A DNA stretch of 21,886 nucleotides from Lachnospiraceae bacterium UBA7143 (GTDB lineage: Bacteria > Bacillota > Clostridia > Lachnospirales > Lachnospiraceae). Positions 8,922-16,980 of this stretch are shown piece after piece. Numbering within the stretch: position 1 is the first letter of the stretch; every line of letters starts with the position of its first letter. The position numbers were made by a program, and so were the translations under genes. The notes below the pieces were generated by a model that saw only the letters and a program-made list of their open reading frames with translations, did no database searches and had not been told where the DNA came from. The stretch covers positions 1 through 21,886 of the forward strand of contig DKWV01000052.1 in the NCBI GenBank assembly GCA_002491905.1, written 5' to 3'.

Positions 8922-9950
8922 ATGACAGACCTGATAGACCGCCTCGCTGGGGGCAGTGAACTGTCCGATGACGAGTGGCGGTTTCTGATCGAGGGCGATT
9001 ATGAAAGACAACTGTTATTTAATAAGGCGGACGAGGTACGCAGACAGTATTACGGGACGGATGTTTATATCCGGGGACTGATTGAGATATCGAGCTTTTG
9101 CAAAAACGACTGCCTCTACTGTGGCATCCGCAGGAGTAATGCAGACGCTGCACGCTACAGGCTGTCTGAGGAAGAAATACTCGCCTGCTGCGAGCAGGGG
9201 TACGGGCTGGGGTTCCGCACCTTTGTGCTGCAGGGCGGTGAGGACGGCTTCCACACGACGCAGTGGGTGGAAAGGGTGGTTTCCGATATAAAAGGGACAT
9301 ACCCGGACTGTGCGGTGACGCTGTCATTGGGGGAACGGCCGCGGGAGGATTATGAAATCTGGTATCAGGCGGGAGCCGACCGGTATTTATTACGGCATGA
9401 GACGGCGTCCCGCTCTCATTACGAAAAGCTGCATCCGGCAGAACAGTCTTACCGGCAGCGCGTGGAGTGCCTGTGGAATTTAAAGGAGATCGGTTATCAG
9501 GCCGGGGCGGGCTTTATGGTGGGTTCCCCTTTTCAGGGGATGGAGGAGCTGATCGCGGACATGCGGTTTTTAAAGGCGTTTCAGCCCCATATGGTGGGTA
9601 TCGGACCCTTTATCCCACACCATGACACACCCTTTGCGGCGTATCCGCCGGGGAGTATGACGCTGACTCTGACTATGGTGGCGCTGACCAGACTTTTGTT
9701 GCCCCGGGCGCTGCTTCCCGCAACCACGGCGCTTGGCACCATCCATCCGCAGGGGCGGGAGTTTGGACTGAAAGCAGGGGCAAACGTGGTTATGCCGAAC
9801 CTGTCCCCCGCGAATGTGCGCGGACAGTACAGCCTTTACGACAACAAGGTGTGTACCGGCCAGGAGGCGGCCGAGGGATTGGCGGCGCTTCGGGAGAGTG
9901 TGGCGCAGGCGGGGTACCAGATTGTAGTGGACAGAGGGGACGCCCTGTGA
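8922..9950 (+). CDS. hydE: [FeFe]-hydrogenase H-cluster radical SAM maturase HydE
   Basis: A 342-residue cytoplasmic radical SAM enzyme of usual family length. Known role: with HydG and HydF it helps build the 2Fe subcluster of [FeFe]-hydrogenase, acting on the HydG-made Fe(CO)2CN-cysteine precursor. The radical SAM motif CxxxCxxC is Cys60, Cys64 and Cys67 (SFCKNDCLYC), preceded by an IEIS strand. Typical HydE stretches follow: LQGGED, LSLGERPREDY, YLLRHET, and GFMVGSPFQG. The start is ATG 8922, with GGGAGG six nt upstream; the frame stays open further upstream, but that part would run through the promoter and tRNA terminator. It is first in the operon. The 115-nt gap to hydG holds no clear structure. 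Confidence 0.95.
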   Translation: MTDLIDRLAGGSELSDDEWRFLIEGDYERQLLFNKADEVRRQYYGTDVYIRGLIEISSFCKNDCLYCGIRRSNADAARYRLSEEEILACCEQGYGLGFRTFVLQGGEDGFHTTQWVERVVSDIKGTYPDCAVTLSLGERPREDYEIWYQAGADRYLLRHETASRSHYEKLHPAEQSYRQRVECLWNLKEIGYQAGAGFMVGSPFQGMEELIADMRFLKAFQPHMVGIGPFIPHHDTPFAAYPPGSMTLTLTMVALTRLLLPRALLPATTALGTIHPQGREFGLKAGANVVMPNLSPANVRGQYSLYDNKVCTGQEAAEGLAALRESVAQAGYQIVVDRGDAL

Positions 9951-10065
9951 ATGTGTTTGGCTGGGCGGACTGCAGGGGAGAAATGCGGCGGGCTGGCGGA
10001 TATGAGGCACGGATGCGGCAGAATACAATAACAATGGTTATGATTAGAAAGAAGGCAGAGACAAG

Positions 10066-11505
10066 ATGTACGACCCAAAATCACTGTGTGCAGACGATTT
10101 TATAAACCATGAGGAAATCCTCGAGACGCTGAAATATGCGGAGGACAACAAAGATAACAAGGCGCTTGTCAATGAGATCCTGGATAAGGCGAGACCCAGA
10201 AGAGAGGGGAATTCCACGATATGCGCCGGACTTTCCCACAGGGAGGCGTCGGTGCTCCTTGCCTGTGAGGACAGGGAAATACTGGAAAAGATTTATGCTT
10301 TGGCGGAGGAGATTAAGCTGGCTTACTATGGCAACCGCATTGTGATCTTCGCGCCGCTTTACCTGTCGAATTACTGTGTGAACGGCTGTGTTTACTGCCC
10401 GTATCACATGAAAAATAAAAGTATCCCCAGAAAGAAGCTGACCCAGGAGGAAGTGAAGCAGGAGGTAATTGCCCTGCAGGATATGGGGCATAAGCGTCTT
10501 GCCATCGAGGCGGGGGAGGATCCGGCAAACAATCCCATCGAATATATTTTGGAATGCATCAAAACGATCTATTCCATCAACCATAAGAATGGGGCCATAC
10601 GCCGCGTCAACGTGAACATTGCGGCAACTACAGTGGAAGAGTACCGTATGCTTAAGGAAGCGGGCATCGGCACCTATATCCTTTTTCAGGAGACTTACCA
10701 CAAGGAGAGCTACTTAAAGCTGCATCCCACCGGGCCGAAACACGATTACAATTACCATACCGAGGCAATGGACCGCGCTATGGAGGGCGGTATCGACGAC
10801 GTGGGGCTCGGTGTGCTCTTCGGTCTGGAACTTTATAAATACGAATTTGCAGGGCTTCTCATGCATGCGGAGCATCTGGAGGCTGTCCACGGGGTAGGCC
10901 CCCACACAATCAGCGTGCCGCGCATCAAACATGCCGACGACATTGATCCTTCGGCTTTTGACAATGGGATTGACGATGAAATTTTTGCGAAGCTATGTGC
11001 GCTGATCCGCATAGCAGTTCCCTACACGGGAATGATTATCTCTACCAGGGAAAGTCAGGCAGTGCGGGAAAAGGTGATTCGTCTGGGCGTGTCCCAGATT
11101 TCCGGCGCGTCCCGGACATCCGTGGGCGGCTATACGGAGGAGGAACGGCCTACGGATACGGAACAGTTTGACGTGTCCGACCAGCGGACGCTGGACGAGG
11201 TGATCAAGTGGCTGATGGAGCTTGGGTATATTCCTTCTTTCTGCACGGCGTGTTACCGTGAAGGCAGGACGGGTGACCGATTTATGAGTCTGTGCAAGAC
11301 AGGGCAGATACAGAACTGCTGTCACCCCAACGCGCTGATGACCCTGAAGGAGTATCTGTGTGATTACGCTTCCGAGGAGACGAAAGCCATAGGCGAGGCG
11401 CTGATCCAGGCGGAGCTTGACAATATCCCGAAGGAACAGGTGCGGGAGATCGCGAAGGATCATCTGCAGAAAATCGAAGAGGGGATCCGGGATTTTCGGT
11501 TTTAA
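10066..11505 (+). CDS. hydG: [FeFe]-hydrogenase H-cluster radical SAM maturase HydG (tyrosine lyase)
   Basis: A 479-residue cytoplasmic enzyme. Known role: it splits tyrosine into p-cresol and dehydroglycine, turns the latter into CO and cyanide, and assembles an Fe(CO)2CN-cysteine synthon for the H-cluster. The N-terminal radical SAM motif is Cys104, Cys108 and Cys111 (NYCVNGCVYCPYH). The HydG-specific C-terminal CX2CX22C site for the auxiliary cluster is complete at Cys393, Cys396 and Cys419. That C-terminal extension separates it from the related thiazole-synthesis enzyme ThiH. Start ATG 10066 has GAAGG ten nt upstream. hydF begins 17 nt after its stop. Confidence 0.97.
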   Translation: MYDPKSLCADDFINHEEILETLKYAEDNKDNKALVNEILDKARPRREGNSTICAGLSHREASVLLACEDREILEKIYALAEEIKLAYYGNRIVIFAPLYLSNYCVNGCVYCPYHMKNKSIPRKKLTQEEVKQEVIALQDMGHKRLAIEAGEDPANNPIEYILECIKTIYSINHKNGAIRRVNVNIAATTVEEYRMLKEAGIGTYILFQETYHKESYLKLHPTGPKHDYNYHTEAMDRAMEGGIDDVGLGVLFGLELYKYEFAGLLMHAEHLEAVHGVGPHTISVPRIKHADDIDPSAFDNGIDDEIFAKLCALIRIAVPYTGMIISTRESQAVREKVIRLGVSQISGASRTSVGGYTEEERPTDTEQFDVSDQRTLDEVIKWLMELGYIPSFCTACYREGRTGDRFMSLCKTGQIQNCCHPNALMTLKEYLCDYASEETKAIGEALIQAELDNIPKEQVREIAKDHLQKIEEGIRDFRF

Positions 11506-11522
11506 CAGAAAGGAAAGCGTAT

Positions 11523-12755
11523 ATGGGCATGAATGACACCCCCGCGGGAGAGCGGGTACATATCGGCTTTTTCGGAAGAAGGAACGCGGGCAAGTCCAGC
11601 CTGCTCAATGCGGTGACGGGACAGGAACTCTCCGTGGTGTCGGAGATTGGCGGCACGACCACTGACCCCGTATATAAGGCTATGGAGCTTCTTCCGCTGG
11701 GGCCGGTTATGCTGATCGACACTCCCGGCTTCGACGACGAGGGGACACTTGGGGAGCAGCGCGTAAAAAGGACGAGGCAGGTGCTCGATAAAACCGACAT
11801 AGCCGTGCTGGTGGCGGACGCCGGAGAGGGAATGACGGCCTGTGACAGGGAATTGATTTCGCTTTTTAAGGAGCGGGAGATACCATATATGATAGCGCTG
11901 AATAAGTCCGACATAGCGGACGGATGTCCGATGGAGTCGGATGCGGAGAGGCAGGGTGCAGAAACACAGAACGGGAATAAGATAGCAGGCGTTATATACG
12001 TGAGCTCAGTTACTGGCGAGGGTGTCCATGAACTAAAGGAGAGATTGGCATCCCTTCTTCCCGAAAAGGAACCTCGTCATCTTGTGGCAGATCTGGTGAA
12101 GCCGATGGATGTGGTGGTGCTGGTGGTTCCCATTGACTCGGCGGCTCCCAGGGGGAGACTGATTCTGCCCCAGCAGCAGACGATACGGGATCTTCTGGAG
12201 GCGGGGGCAGTGACCGTGGTGGTGCGGGAGAGCGAGCTTGCGGAGATGTTCCCTAAGCTTTCGGAGAAGCCGGCGCTTGTCATTACGGACAGCCAGGCGT
12301 TTGAGGAGGTGGCGGCGGTTGTGCCGAATGACATTCCACTGACTTCCTTTTCGATTTTGATGGCGCGTTACAAAGGATTTTTAAAAATAGCGGTGGAGGG
12401 CGTGCGTGCCATTGACAGTCTGCGGGACGGCGACCGCGTGCTGATTGCCGAGGGTTGTACCCACCATAGACAGTGTGATGACATCGGAACGGTGAAAATT
12501 CCCTGTTTCCTGAAAAAATATACGGGGAAGAATATTGTCGTTGAAACCGCTTCGGGCACAGGCTTTCCCGAAGACCTTACGCCCTACGCGCTGGTGATCC
12601 ACTGCGGCGGCTGCATGCTGAATGAGAGGGAAGTGCTGCGGCGGATGCGGTTTGCAAAAGGGCAGGGCGTGCCTGTCACAAACTATGGGATCGCCATTGC
12701 ACAGATGAAGGGAATTCTTGCGAGGAGCATTGCTCCCGTGACGGAGACGCTTTAA
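11523..12755 (+). CDS. hydF: [FeFe]-hydrogenase H-cluster maturation GTPase HydF
   Basis: A 410-residue GTPase scaffold that accepts the 2Fe precursor and passes it to apo-hydrogenase. The GTPase domain is intact: P-loop GRRNAGKS (18-25), GGTTTD switch I (43-48), DTPG (66-69) and NKSD (127-130). The C-terminal cluster-binding pattern CxH-x45-HCxxC is complete, with Cys312, His314, His360, Cys361 and Cys364. Start ATG 11523 is eight nt after AGAAAGGA; an ATG six nt further in is a less likely alternative. The E-G-F order with all three cofactor-binding sites preserved suggests a working maturation set for a hydrogenase encoded elsewhere. Confidence 0.96.
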   Translation: MGMNDTPAGERVHIGFFGRRNAGKSSLLNAVTGQELSVVSEIGGTTTDPVYKAMELLPLGPVMLIDTPGFDDEGTLGEQRVKRTRQVLDKTDIAVLVADAGEGMTACDRELISLFKEREIPYMIALNKSDIADGCPMESDAERQGAETQNGNKIAGVIYVSSVTGEGVHELKERLASLLPEKEPRHLVADLVKPMDVVVLVVPIDSAAPRGRLILPQQQTIRDLLEAGAVTVVVRESELAEMFPKLSEKPALVITDSQAFEEVAAVVPNDIPLTSFSILMARYKGFLKIAVEGVRAIDSLRDGDRVLIAEGCTHHRQCDDIGTVKIPCFLKKYTGKNIVVETASGTGFPEDLTPYALVIHCGGCMLNEREVLRRMRFAKGQGVPVTNYGIAIAQMKGILARSIAPVTETL

Positions 12756-12791
12756 AAGTGGAGACGGTGCAGACAGAGAGGTTGGATAAAT

Positions 12792-13502
12792 ATGTATACA
12801 TTTGACAGCAGAGTACGGTACAGCGAGGTGGGAGAGAATGGCCTCTTAAGCCTGCAGTCCCTTCTGGACTATTTTCAGGACTGCTCCACCTTCCAGTCCG
12901 AAGATATCGGTCTGGGTCTGGACTATATGAATAAAATCGGACAGGTGTGGCTTCTGTCCGCCTGGCAGATCTGTATTGGGCGGTATCCGAAGTACGGCGA
13001 ACGGATTACGGTGGGTACGGTGCCCTATGAGTTCCGAAGTTTTATGGGATTCCGTAATTTCCTGATGCAGACGAAGGAGGGGGAGGCGCTGGCCTGGGCC
13101 AACTCCATATGGACGCTGATGGACAGGGAGAAGATGCGCCCCGTGAAGCCGAATGAGGACATGCTTGCGGGATATGTGCTGGAGGACAAATATCCGATGG
13201 ACTATGCGCCCAGAAAGATTGTGGTGCCGACGGACGGGCAGGAGATGGAACCGTTTGCGGTAAAGCCGCACCATCTGGACACCAACCATCATGTGAACAA
13301 CGGGCAGTATGTGCGCATGGCGATGGACTGTATTCCGGGCGGGTTCCAGATCAGCCGGCTCCGCGTGGAATATAAGAGTCAGGCGCTGCTGGGTGAAGAA
13401 ATTCATCCTGTGACGGCGGCGGGGGAAAGCGGGAAACGCTATACGGTTTGTCTCAACAGAGCGGATGGAGCTCCTTACTGCATTGCGGAGTTTACTGCTT
13501 AA
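12792..13502 (+). CDS. Acyl-ACP thioesterase (FatA/FatB-like, PF01643 family)
   Basis: A 236-residue double hot-dog protein that releases free fatty acid from acyl-carrier protein. The N-terminal hot dog carries LLDYFQDCS and GQVWLLSAWQI, typical of bacterial members. The C-terminal hot dog holds the catalytic-type block H161-L-D163-T-N165-H-H167-V-N-N, matching the family pattern DxNxHVNN with Asp, Asn and His present. No signal peptide is seen, so it is cytoplasmic. It lies 36 nt after hydF and is probably co-transcribed with the hyd genes; a functional tie to hydrogenase maturation is not obvious. A broader 4-hydroxybenzoyl-CoA-type thioesterase is the main alternative but fits the length less well. 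Confidence 0.87.
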   Translation: MYTFDSRVRYSEVGENGLLSLQSLLDYFQDCSTFQSEDIGLGLDYMNKIGQVWLLSAWQICIGRYPKYGERITVGTVPYEFRSFMGFRNFLMQTKEGEALAWANSIWTLMDREKMRPVKPNEDMLAGYVLEDKYPMDYAPRKIVVPTDGQEMEPFAVKPHHLDTNHHVNNGQYVRMAMDCIPGGFQISRLRVEYKSQALLGEEIHPVTAAGESGKRYTVCLNRADGAPYCIAEFTA

Positions 13503-13534
13503 GATGAGCGATGACAATAGAAATGGGGATAAAT

Positions 13535-14374
13535 ATGATTCAACTGGGTGAAATACAGACTTTAAAAATTGCAAAACAGGTAGAGTTCGGCGTTTACCTC
13601 TATGATGGGCAGAACGCGGAGGAGAGAGTGCTTCTGCCGAAAAAGCAGGTGCCGGAGGGCGCGGCGAACGGGGATGAAATAGAGGTTTTTGTATACCGTG
13701 ACTCCAAGGACAGGCTGATCGCCACCACCGGCAGGCCAAAGATCACCCTGCACGGCGTGGAGAGGCTTAAGGTTGCACAGGTGGGAAAGATCGGCGCGTT
13801 TCTGGACTGGGGGCTGGAGAAAGACCTGCTTCTGCCCTTCAAGGAGCAGACCAGACGGGTATCCGCCGGGGAGGAATGCCTTGCGGCTCTCTATATTGAC
13901 AAGTCGGACAGGCTCTGTGCCACAATGAACGTATATCCTTATCTTAAAAATAACAGTAGTTATAAGAAGGATGACCGGGTCAGCGGGACTGTCTATGAGA
14001 TCAGCCAGAATTTCGGCGCGTTCGTGGCGGTGGACGATCAGTATTCGGGACTGATCCCGAAGAGGGAGCTATACGGGGACATCAATATAGGGGATACCGT
14101 AAACGCCCGCGTCACGGCGGTGAAGGAGGACGGCAAGCTGGATCTGAGCATCCGCGAAAAGGCGCACCTGCAGATTGCCGGTGACGCGGAGAAGGTGATG
14201 CGGGCGATCGACAGCTTCGGCGGTGTGCTGCCCTTTAACGATAAGGCGTCGCCCGAGGTGATCCGGCGTGAAATGCAGATGAGTAAGAATGAATTTAAGC
14301 GGGCGGTGGGTAACCTGTTAAAGGCGGGTAAAATTACGATAACGGAGAAAGCGATAAAACGCAATGACGAGTAA
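13535..14374 (+). CDS. cvfB: S1-domain RNA-binding protein, CvfB/YitL family
   Basis: 279 residues from ATG 13535, which follows a GGGG-containing site by about seven nt. An in-frame ATG at 13511 has a weaker site and adds eight residues lacking family character. Domains by eye: an S1-like barrel at about 5-65 (EFGVYLYD), a second at 73-131 (KIGAFLDWGLEKDLLLP), a canonical S1 at 146-207 (GTVYEISQNFGAFVAVDD), and a winged-helix region at 215-270 ending LLKAGKI. This order matches CvfB of staphylococci, an RNA-binding regulator. The precise role here is inferred. It follows the thioesterase by 32 nt and overlaps the next gene by 11 nt, so the two are translationally coupled. Confidence 0.88.
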   Translation: MIQLGEIQTLKIAKQVEFGVYLYDGQNAEERVLLPKKQVPEGAANGDEIEVFVYRDSKDRLIATTGRPKITLHGVERLKVAQVGKIGAFLDWGLEKDLLLPFKEQTRRVSAGEECLAALYIDKSDRLCATMNVYPYLKNNSSYKKDDRVSGTVYEISQNFGAFVAVDDQYSGLIPKRELYGDINIGDTVNARVTAVKEDGKLDLSIREKAHLQIAGDAEKVMRAIDSFGGVLPFNDKASPEVIRREMQMSKNEFKRAVGNLLKAGKITITEKAIKRNDE

Positions 14375-15389
14375 GAGAGCTAACTGGTTGTTTCTGACTA
14401 TCATATTGGTGCATTTTGGGGTGGTGGCGTTCCTGCTTTTTGGAGGGGGATTTCTTCTTGACAGCATTGTTTTGAATTTCCTGTTGAGCCAGGGAATCCT
14501 GATTGTGCCGACACTCATATTCCTGCTGGTTTTTGAGTGCAGAGAGAGGCGGCCTGTGCCGCAGATGCCGATGCCGGGGGTGCCGCAGATGCCGATGCCG
14601 GGTGCTTGGCGGCCGTTCGAGGCGGCGGCGTTCCACAAGGTGAAGATTTCCACCCTGCTGATGATTGTCCTGTGTACCTTTCTGATTATGCCGCTGGTTA
14701 CGGTGCTAAACGCGCTGACCATGTTTTTCGCGGACAACGCCGTGGCGGCTCTGGAAGGGGACATTGTGAGTACCCCCTTTTTGGCAATGCTTTTTATGAT
14801 TGGAATATTTGGGCCGTTTTGTGAGGAATTTGTTTTCCGGGGCGTGATATACAGGAGTTACAGAAGAAACGGGAATTATAATGATAACATGCGTTATCAG
14901 AATACCCGCAATAATGGCCTGTCGGCAATCTTTCTGTCCTCGCTCCTTTTTGGACTGATGCATATGAATTTTAATCAGGCGCTTTACGCTTTTGCTATCG
15001 GCGTTTTTCTGGCGCTGCTGGTGGAAGCGGCGGGGAGTCTGTGGGCCTCTGTTTTCTGCCATATGTTTTTTAATTCCTGTCAGGTTGTCCTGATGTATGT
15101 GTCGGACAGTATTTTGGACAGTATATACGGGCAGGCTGTGAATGAGGCGGCCGAACTGTCGACGCAGGAGCTTTTGGCTGCGCTTTCCGTCTATCTGATT
15201 ATCGCGGCAGTCACAACGCCTATTGCCGGATGTGTGATCGTGTGGATCGCGAAAAACGAAGGACGGCAGGAGGCTTTTCAGGGTATGTTCCGCAGACGGG
15301 GCAGGCACGCGGATTATCTGCTGAGTGTGCCGTTAATTATAGCGGTGGTGCTCTGTCTGGGATATATGAGTCTGGAACTTCTTTTATAA
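14364..15389 (+). CDS. CPBP family intramembrane glutamic endopeptidase
   Basis: A 341-residue polytopic membrane protein of the CPBP/Rce1-like (Abi) family. The motifs are present: EExxxR as Glu154, Glu155 and Arg159 (CEEFVFRG), a second-motif His200 (FGLMHMNF), and His233 with Asn237 (FCHMFFNS). Hydrophobic segments lie at about 9-30, 38-58, 96-122, 138-152, 186-200, 208-235, 260-285 and 320-338. A proline/methionine loop with a duplicated VPQMPMPG unit sits between the second and third segments. Bacterial relatives are linked to protein maturation, bacteriocin immunity or prenyl processing, but the substrate here is unknown. ATG 14364 overlaps the cvfB stop. It is last in the operon, with the terminator directly after TAA. 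Confidence 0.9.
   Translation: MTSKRANWLFLTIILVHFGVVAFLLFGGGFLLDSIVLNFLLSQGILIVPTLIFLLVFECRERRPVPQMPMPGVPQMPMPGAWRPFEAAAFHKVKISTLLMIVLCTFLIMPLVTVLNALTMFFADNAVAALEGDIVSTPFLAMLFMIGIFGPFCEEFVFRGVIYRSYRRNGNYNDNMRYQNTRNNGLSAIFLSSLLFGLMHMNFNQALYAFAIGVFLALLVEAAGSLWASVFCHMFFNSCQVVLMYVSDSILDSIYGQAVNEAAELSTQELLAALSVYLIIAAVTTPIAGCVIVWIAKNEGRQEAFQGMFRRRGRHADYLLSVPLIIAVVLCLGYMSLELLL
14556..14603 (+). repeat. 24-nt tandem repeat encoding VPQMPMPG twice
   Basis: Two 24-nt copies (14556-14579 and 14580-14603) differ only at the last base (GGG versus GGT). They encode VPQMPMPG in the loop between the second and third membrane segments of the CPBP protein. Near identity at DNA level points to a recent duplication that may vary in copy number. 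Confidence 0.9.
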
Positions 15390-15418
15390 AAAATAACGGC
15401 CGTTTGGGCCGTTATTTT
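15390..15418. terminator. Bidirectional terminator between the CPBP gene and the yjfB-like gene
   Basis: A perfect 12-bp stem pairs AAAATAACGGCC (15390-15401) with GGCCGTTATTTT (15407-15418) around a 5-nt loop. The T run on the + side and the A run on the 5' side (a T run in minus-strand RNA) let it serve both the hyd operon and the convergent minus-strand gene, whose stop lies five nt away. Confidence 0.85.
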
Positions 15419-15422
15419 CCGT

Positions 15423-15614
15423 TTAGATTGTCATATCAAAGTTCCCGCCAATGTGGGGATTGACGGACAGCTCCATTGCCGCCGCATCCATCATGCCGAC
15501 AACCTGGCTGCCTGTGGTTTCCGCCTGATCCAGAGACTTGGCAAGCATTGCTACGCCGTAGGCGTCATTTGTTTTGGCGCTGGACATGGCCATTGATAAT
15601 CCTGCAATATCCAT
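15423..15614 (-). CDS. yjfB: YjfB-family putative motility protein
   Basis: A 63-residue protein. It matches the short Firmicutes YjfB family (PF14070, annotated as putative motility protein): an MDIAxLSMAMSxAK opening, a central helix containing MLAKSLDQAE, and a VNPHxGGNxDMxI ending. No signal peptide or membrane segment is seen. The start codon (complement of 15612-15614) has AGGTGAT a few nt upstream on the minus strand. It is the only minus-strand gene recognised and is convergent with the hyd operon, sharing its terminator. Flagellar regulation in Bacillus relatives is known only loosely; no flagellar gene or convincing sigma-D promoter is present here, so the motility role is inferred from family alone. 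Confidence 0.85.
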   Translation of the reverse strand: MDIAGLSMAMSSAKTNDAYGVAMLAKSLDQAETTGSQVVGMMDAAAMELSVNPHIGGNFDMTI

Positions 15615-15641
15615 AAAATCACCTGACCTTTCTTTGGATCC

Positions 15642-15671
15642 ATTTTACCATATCTTTGGCTGTGGTAACAA
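15642..15671 (-). promoter_or_regulatory. Possible sigma-A promoter of the yjfB-like gene
   Basis: Read on the minus strand, TTGTTA (15671-15666) and TAAAAT (15647-15642) are 18 nt apart, about 28 nt before the start codon. The match is moderate in an AT-rich region, and a sigma-D type element was not found. Confidence 0.35.
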
Positions 15672-15860
15672 TATACAATTTTAACAATGCCATGAAATCT
15701 ACTAAAACGTCAAAAATCTTAAAAAATACACAAAAAATTCACGAATACAGGTAGATTTTTTTGTAGATATAGATTAAAATATAAGCTAGCTTTTGCTTTT
15801 TCGGAAATATGGGGCCGAAGGGTATAGTGAATTGTTACGAAACATAAGAGGGGTGGGGGA
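15672..15860 (+). promoter_or_regulatory. AT-rich regulatory region upstream of the PucR/CdaR-type regulator
   Basis: This stretch holds no gene. It contains a 10-bp perfect palindrome AAGCTAGCTT (15783-15792), a direct GTAGAT repeat (15752-15770 area), and a possible -10 TATAGT (15822-15827) whose -35 counterpart (TTCGGA-like) is weak. An AGAGGGG/GTGGGGG purine run precedes ATG 15861 and serves as ribosome binding site. The palindrome is a candidate operator; nothing in the sequence proves this. Confidence 0.3.
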
Positions 15861-16949
15861 ATGATTTCAAATCAGATTTTGCAGAATACGATTGAAGGCT
15901 TGAAGGCTATTGCCAGGGTGGAACTCTGTGTTATGGACGTGGACGGGAAGGTAGCGGCTGTGACGACGGAGGAGATGGAACGCTGCGGCAAGGCGGCGGC
16001 GGAGTTCGCGCAGTCCCCGGCGGATTCACAGGAGATTCAGGGATACCAGTACTTTAAGATTTTTGACGAACAGCAGCTGGAGTATATTCTGGTGGCAGGC
16101 GGTGTGGGAGAGGACGTTTACATGGTGGGGAAGATGGTGGCGTTCCAGATCCAGAATCTGCTTATTGCGTACAAGGAGCGGTTTGACAAGGATAATTTTG
16201 TGAAAAATCTGCTTCTGGATAATCTGCTTCTGGTGGATATATACAGCCGGGCGAAGAAGCTGCATATCCAGACGGACGTCAGGCGCGTGGCGCTTATCGT
16301 GGAGACGGACAATGTTAAGGACTGCAATGCCCTTGAGAGCGTGCGGGCTTACTTTGGCGTGAACAACAAGGATTTTATCACCGCCGTGGATGAGAACAAT
16401 GTCATTGTGGTGAAGGACCTGTCCGAGGACGACAGTCCCGGGGAGATCGAGCGGTGTGCTGCCGCGGTGGCGGCTTATCTGCGCAAGGAGAGTTTTAAGA
16501 ATGTCCGCATTGCCTATGGCACCGTGGTGAATGAGATTAAGGGCGTGAGCAGCTCCTATAAAGAGGCTAAGATGGCTCTGGACGTGGGGAAGATTTTCTT
16601 CGGTGAACGGGACGTCATCGCTTACAGCGAGCTTGGCATAGGCCGCCTGATCTACCAGCTTCCGATTCCTCTGTGCAAGATGTTTATCAAGGAGATTTTC
16701 GACGGTAAAAGTCCTGACGAGTTCGACGAGGAGACGCTTGTCACCATCAATAAGTTTTTCGAAAACTCGCTGAATGTGTCGGAGACTTCAAGACAGCTTT
16801 TCATACATAGGAATACGCTGGTTTACCGTCTGGATAAGCTGCAGAAGAGCACAGGACTTGATCTGCGCGTATTTGAGGATGCCATCACATTTAAAATTGC
16901 ATTGATGGTGGTAAAATATATGAAGTACATGGAGTCATTCCAGTTTTAA
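15861..16949 (+). CDS. PucR/CdaR-type helix-turn-helix transcriptional regulator
   Basis: 362 residues, cytoplasmic. The N-terminus (about 1-110) resembles the putative sugar-diacid recognition domain of CdaR (MISNQILQNTIEGLK, ELCVMDVDGKV) but is short and diverged. The middle (about 130-270) fits the GGDEF-like domain common in this family. The C-terminus (about 295-350) is a PucR-type HTH: NVSETSRQLFIHRNTLVYRLDKL at 305-327, then a long helix. The ligand is unknown; CdaR itself responds to sugar diacids, while this N-terminal domain may sense something else or nothing. ftsE starts 31 nt downstream with no promoter or terminator visible between, so co-transcription with the cell-division genes is likely and regulation of them is an attractive inference. 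Confidence 0.85.
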   Translation: MISNQILQNTIEGLKAIARVELCVMDVDGKVAAVTTEEMERCGKAAAEFAQSPADSQEIQGYQYFKIFDEQQLEYILVAGGVGEDVYMVGKMVAFQIQNLLIAYKERFDKDNFVKNLLLDNLLLVDIYSRAKKLHIQTDVRRVALIVETDNVKDCNALESVRAYFGVNNKDFITAVDENNVIVVKDLSEDDSPGEIERCAAAVAAYLRKESFKNVRIAYGTVVNEIKGVSSSYKEAKMALDVGKIFFGERDVIAYSELGIGRLIYQLPIPLCKMFIKEIFDGKSPDEFDEETLVTINKFFENSLNVSETSRQLFIHRNTLVYRLDKLQKSTGLDLRVFEDAITFKIALMVVKYMKYMESFQF

Positions 16950-16980
16950 AACAGAAGAACAAAAGTAGGAGAGAGGAAAC

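Noticed and set aside
9951..10031. Short frame of 26 codons (three Cys) starting right after the hydE stop
   Set aside because: Its ribosome binding site is weak and distant, and the codon pattern matches GC-rich non-coding read-through. No family is recognised, so it is not supported as a gene.
14364..15389. CPBP membrane protein as a phage-defence (abortive infection) gene
   Set aside because: The family name Abi is historical. The gene sits at the end of a housekeeping operon with no defence genes nearby, so a defence role is not supported.
15615..15760. Sigma-D (flagellar) promoter for the yjfB-like gene
   Set aside because: A TAAA and a GCCAAAGAT exist on the minus strand, but they are about 19 nt apart and the second box is a poor match to GCCGATAT.
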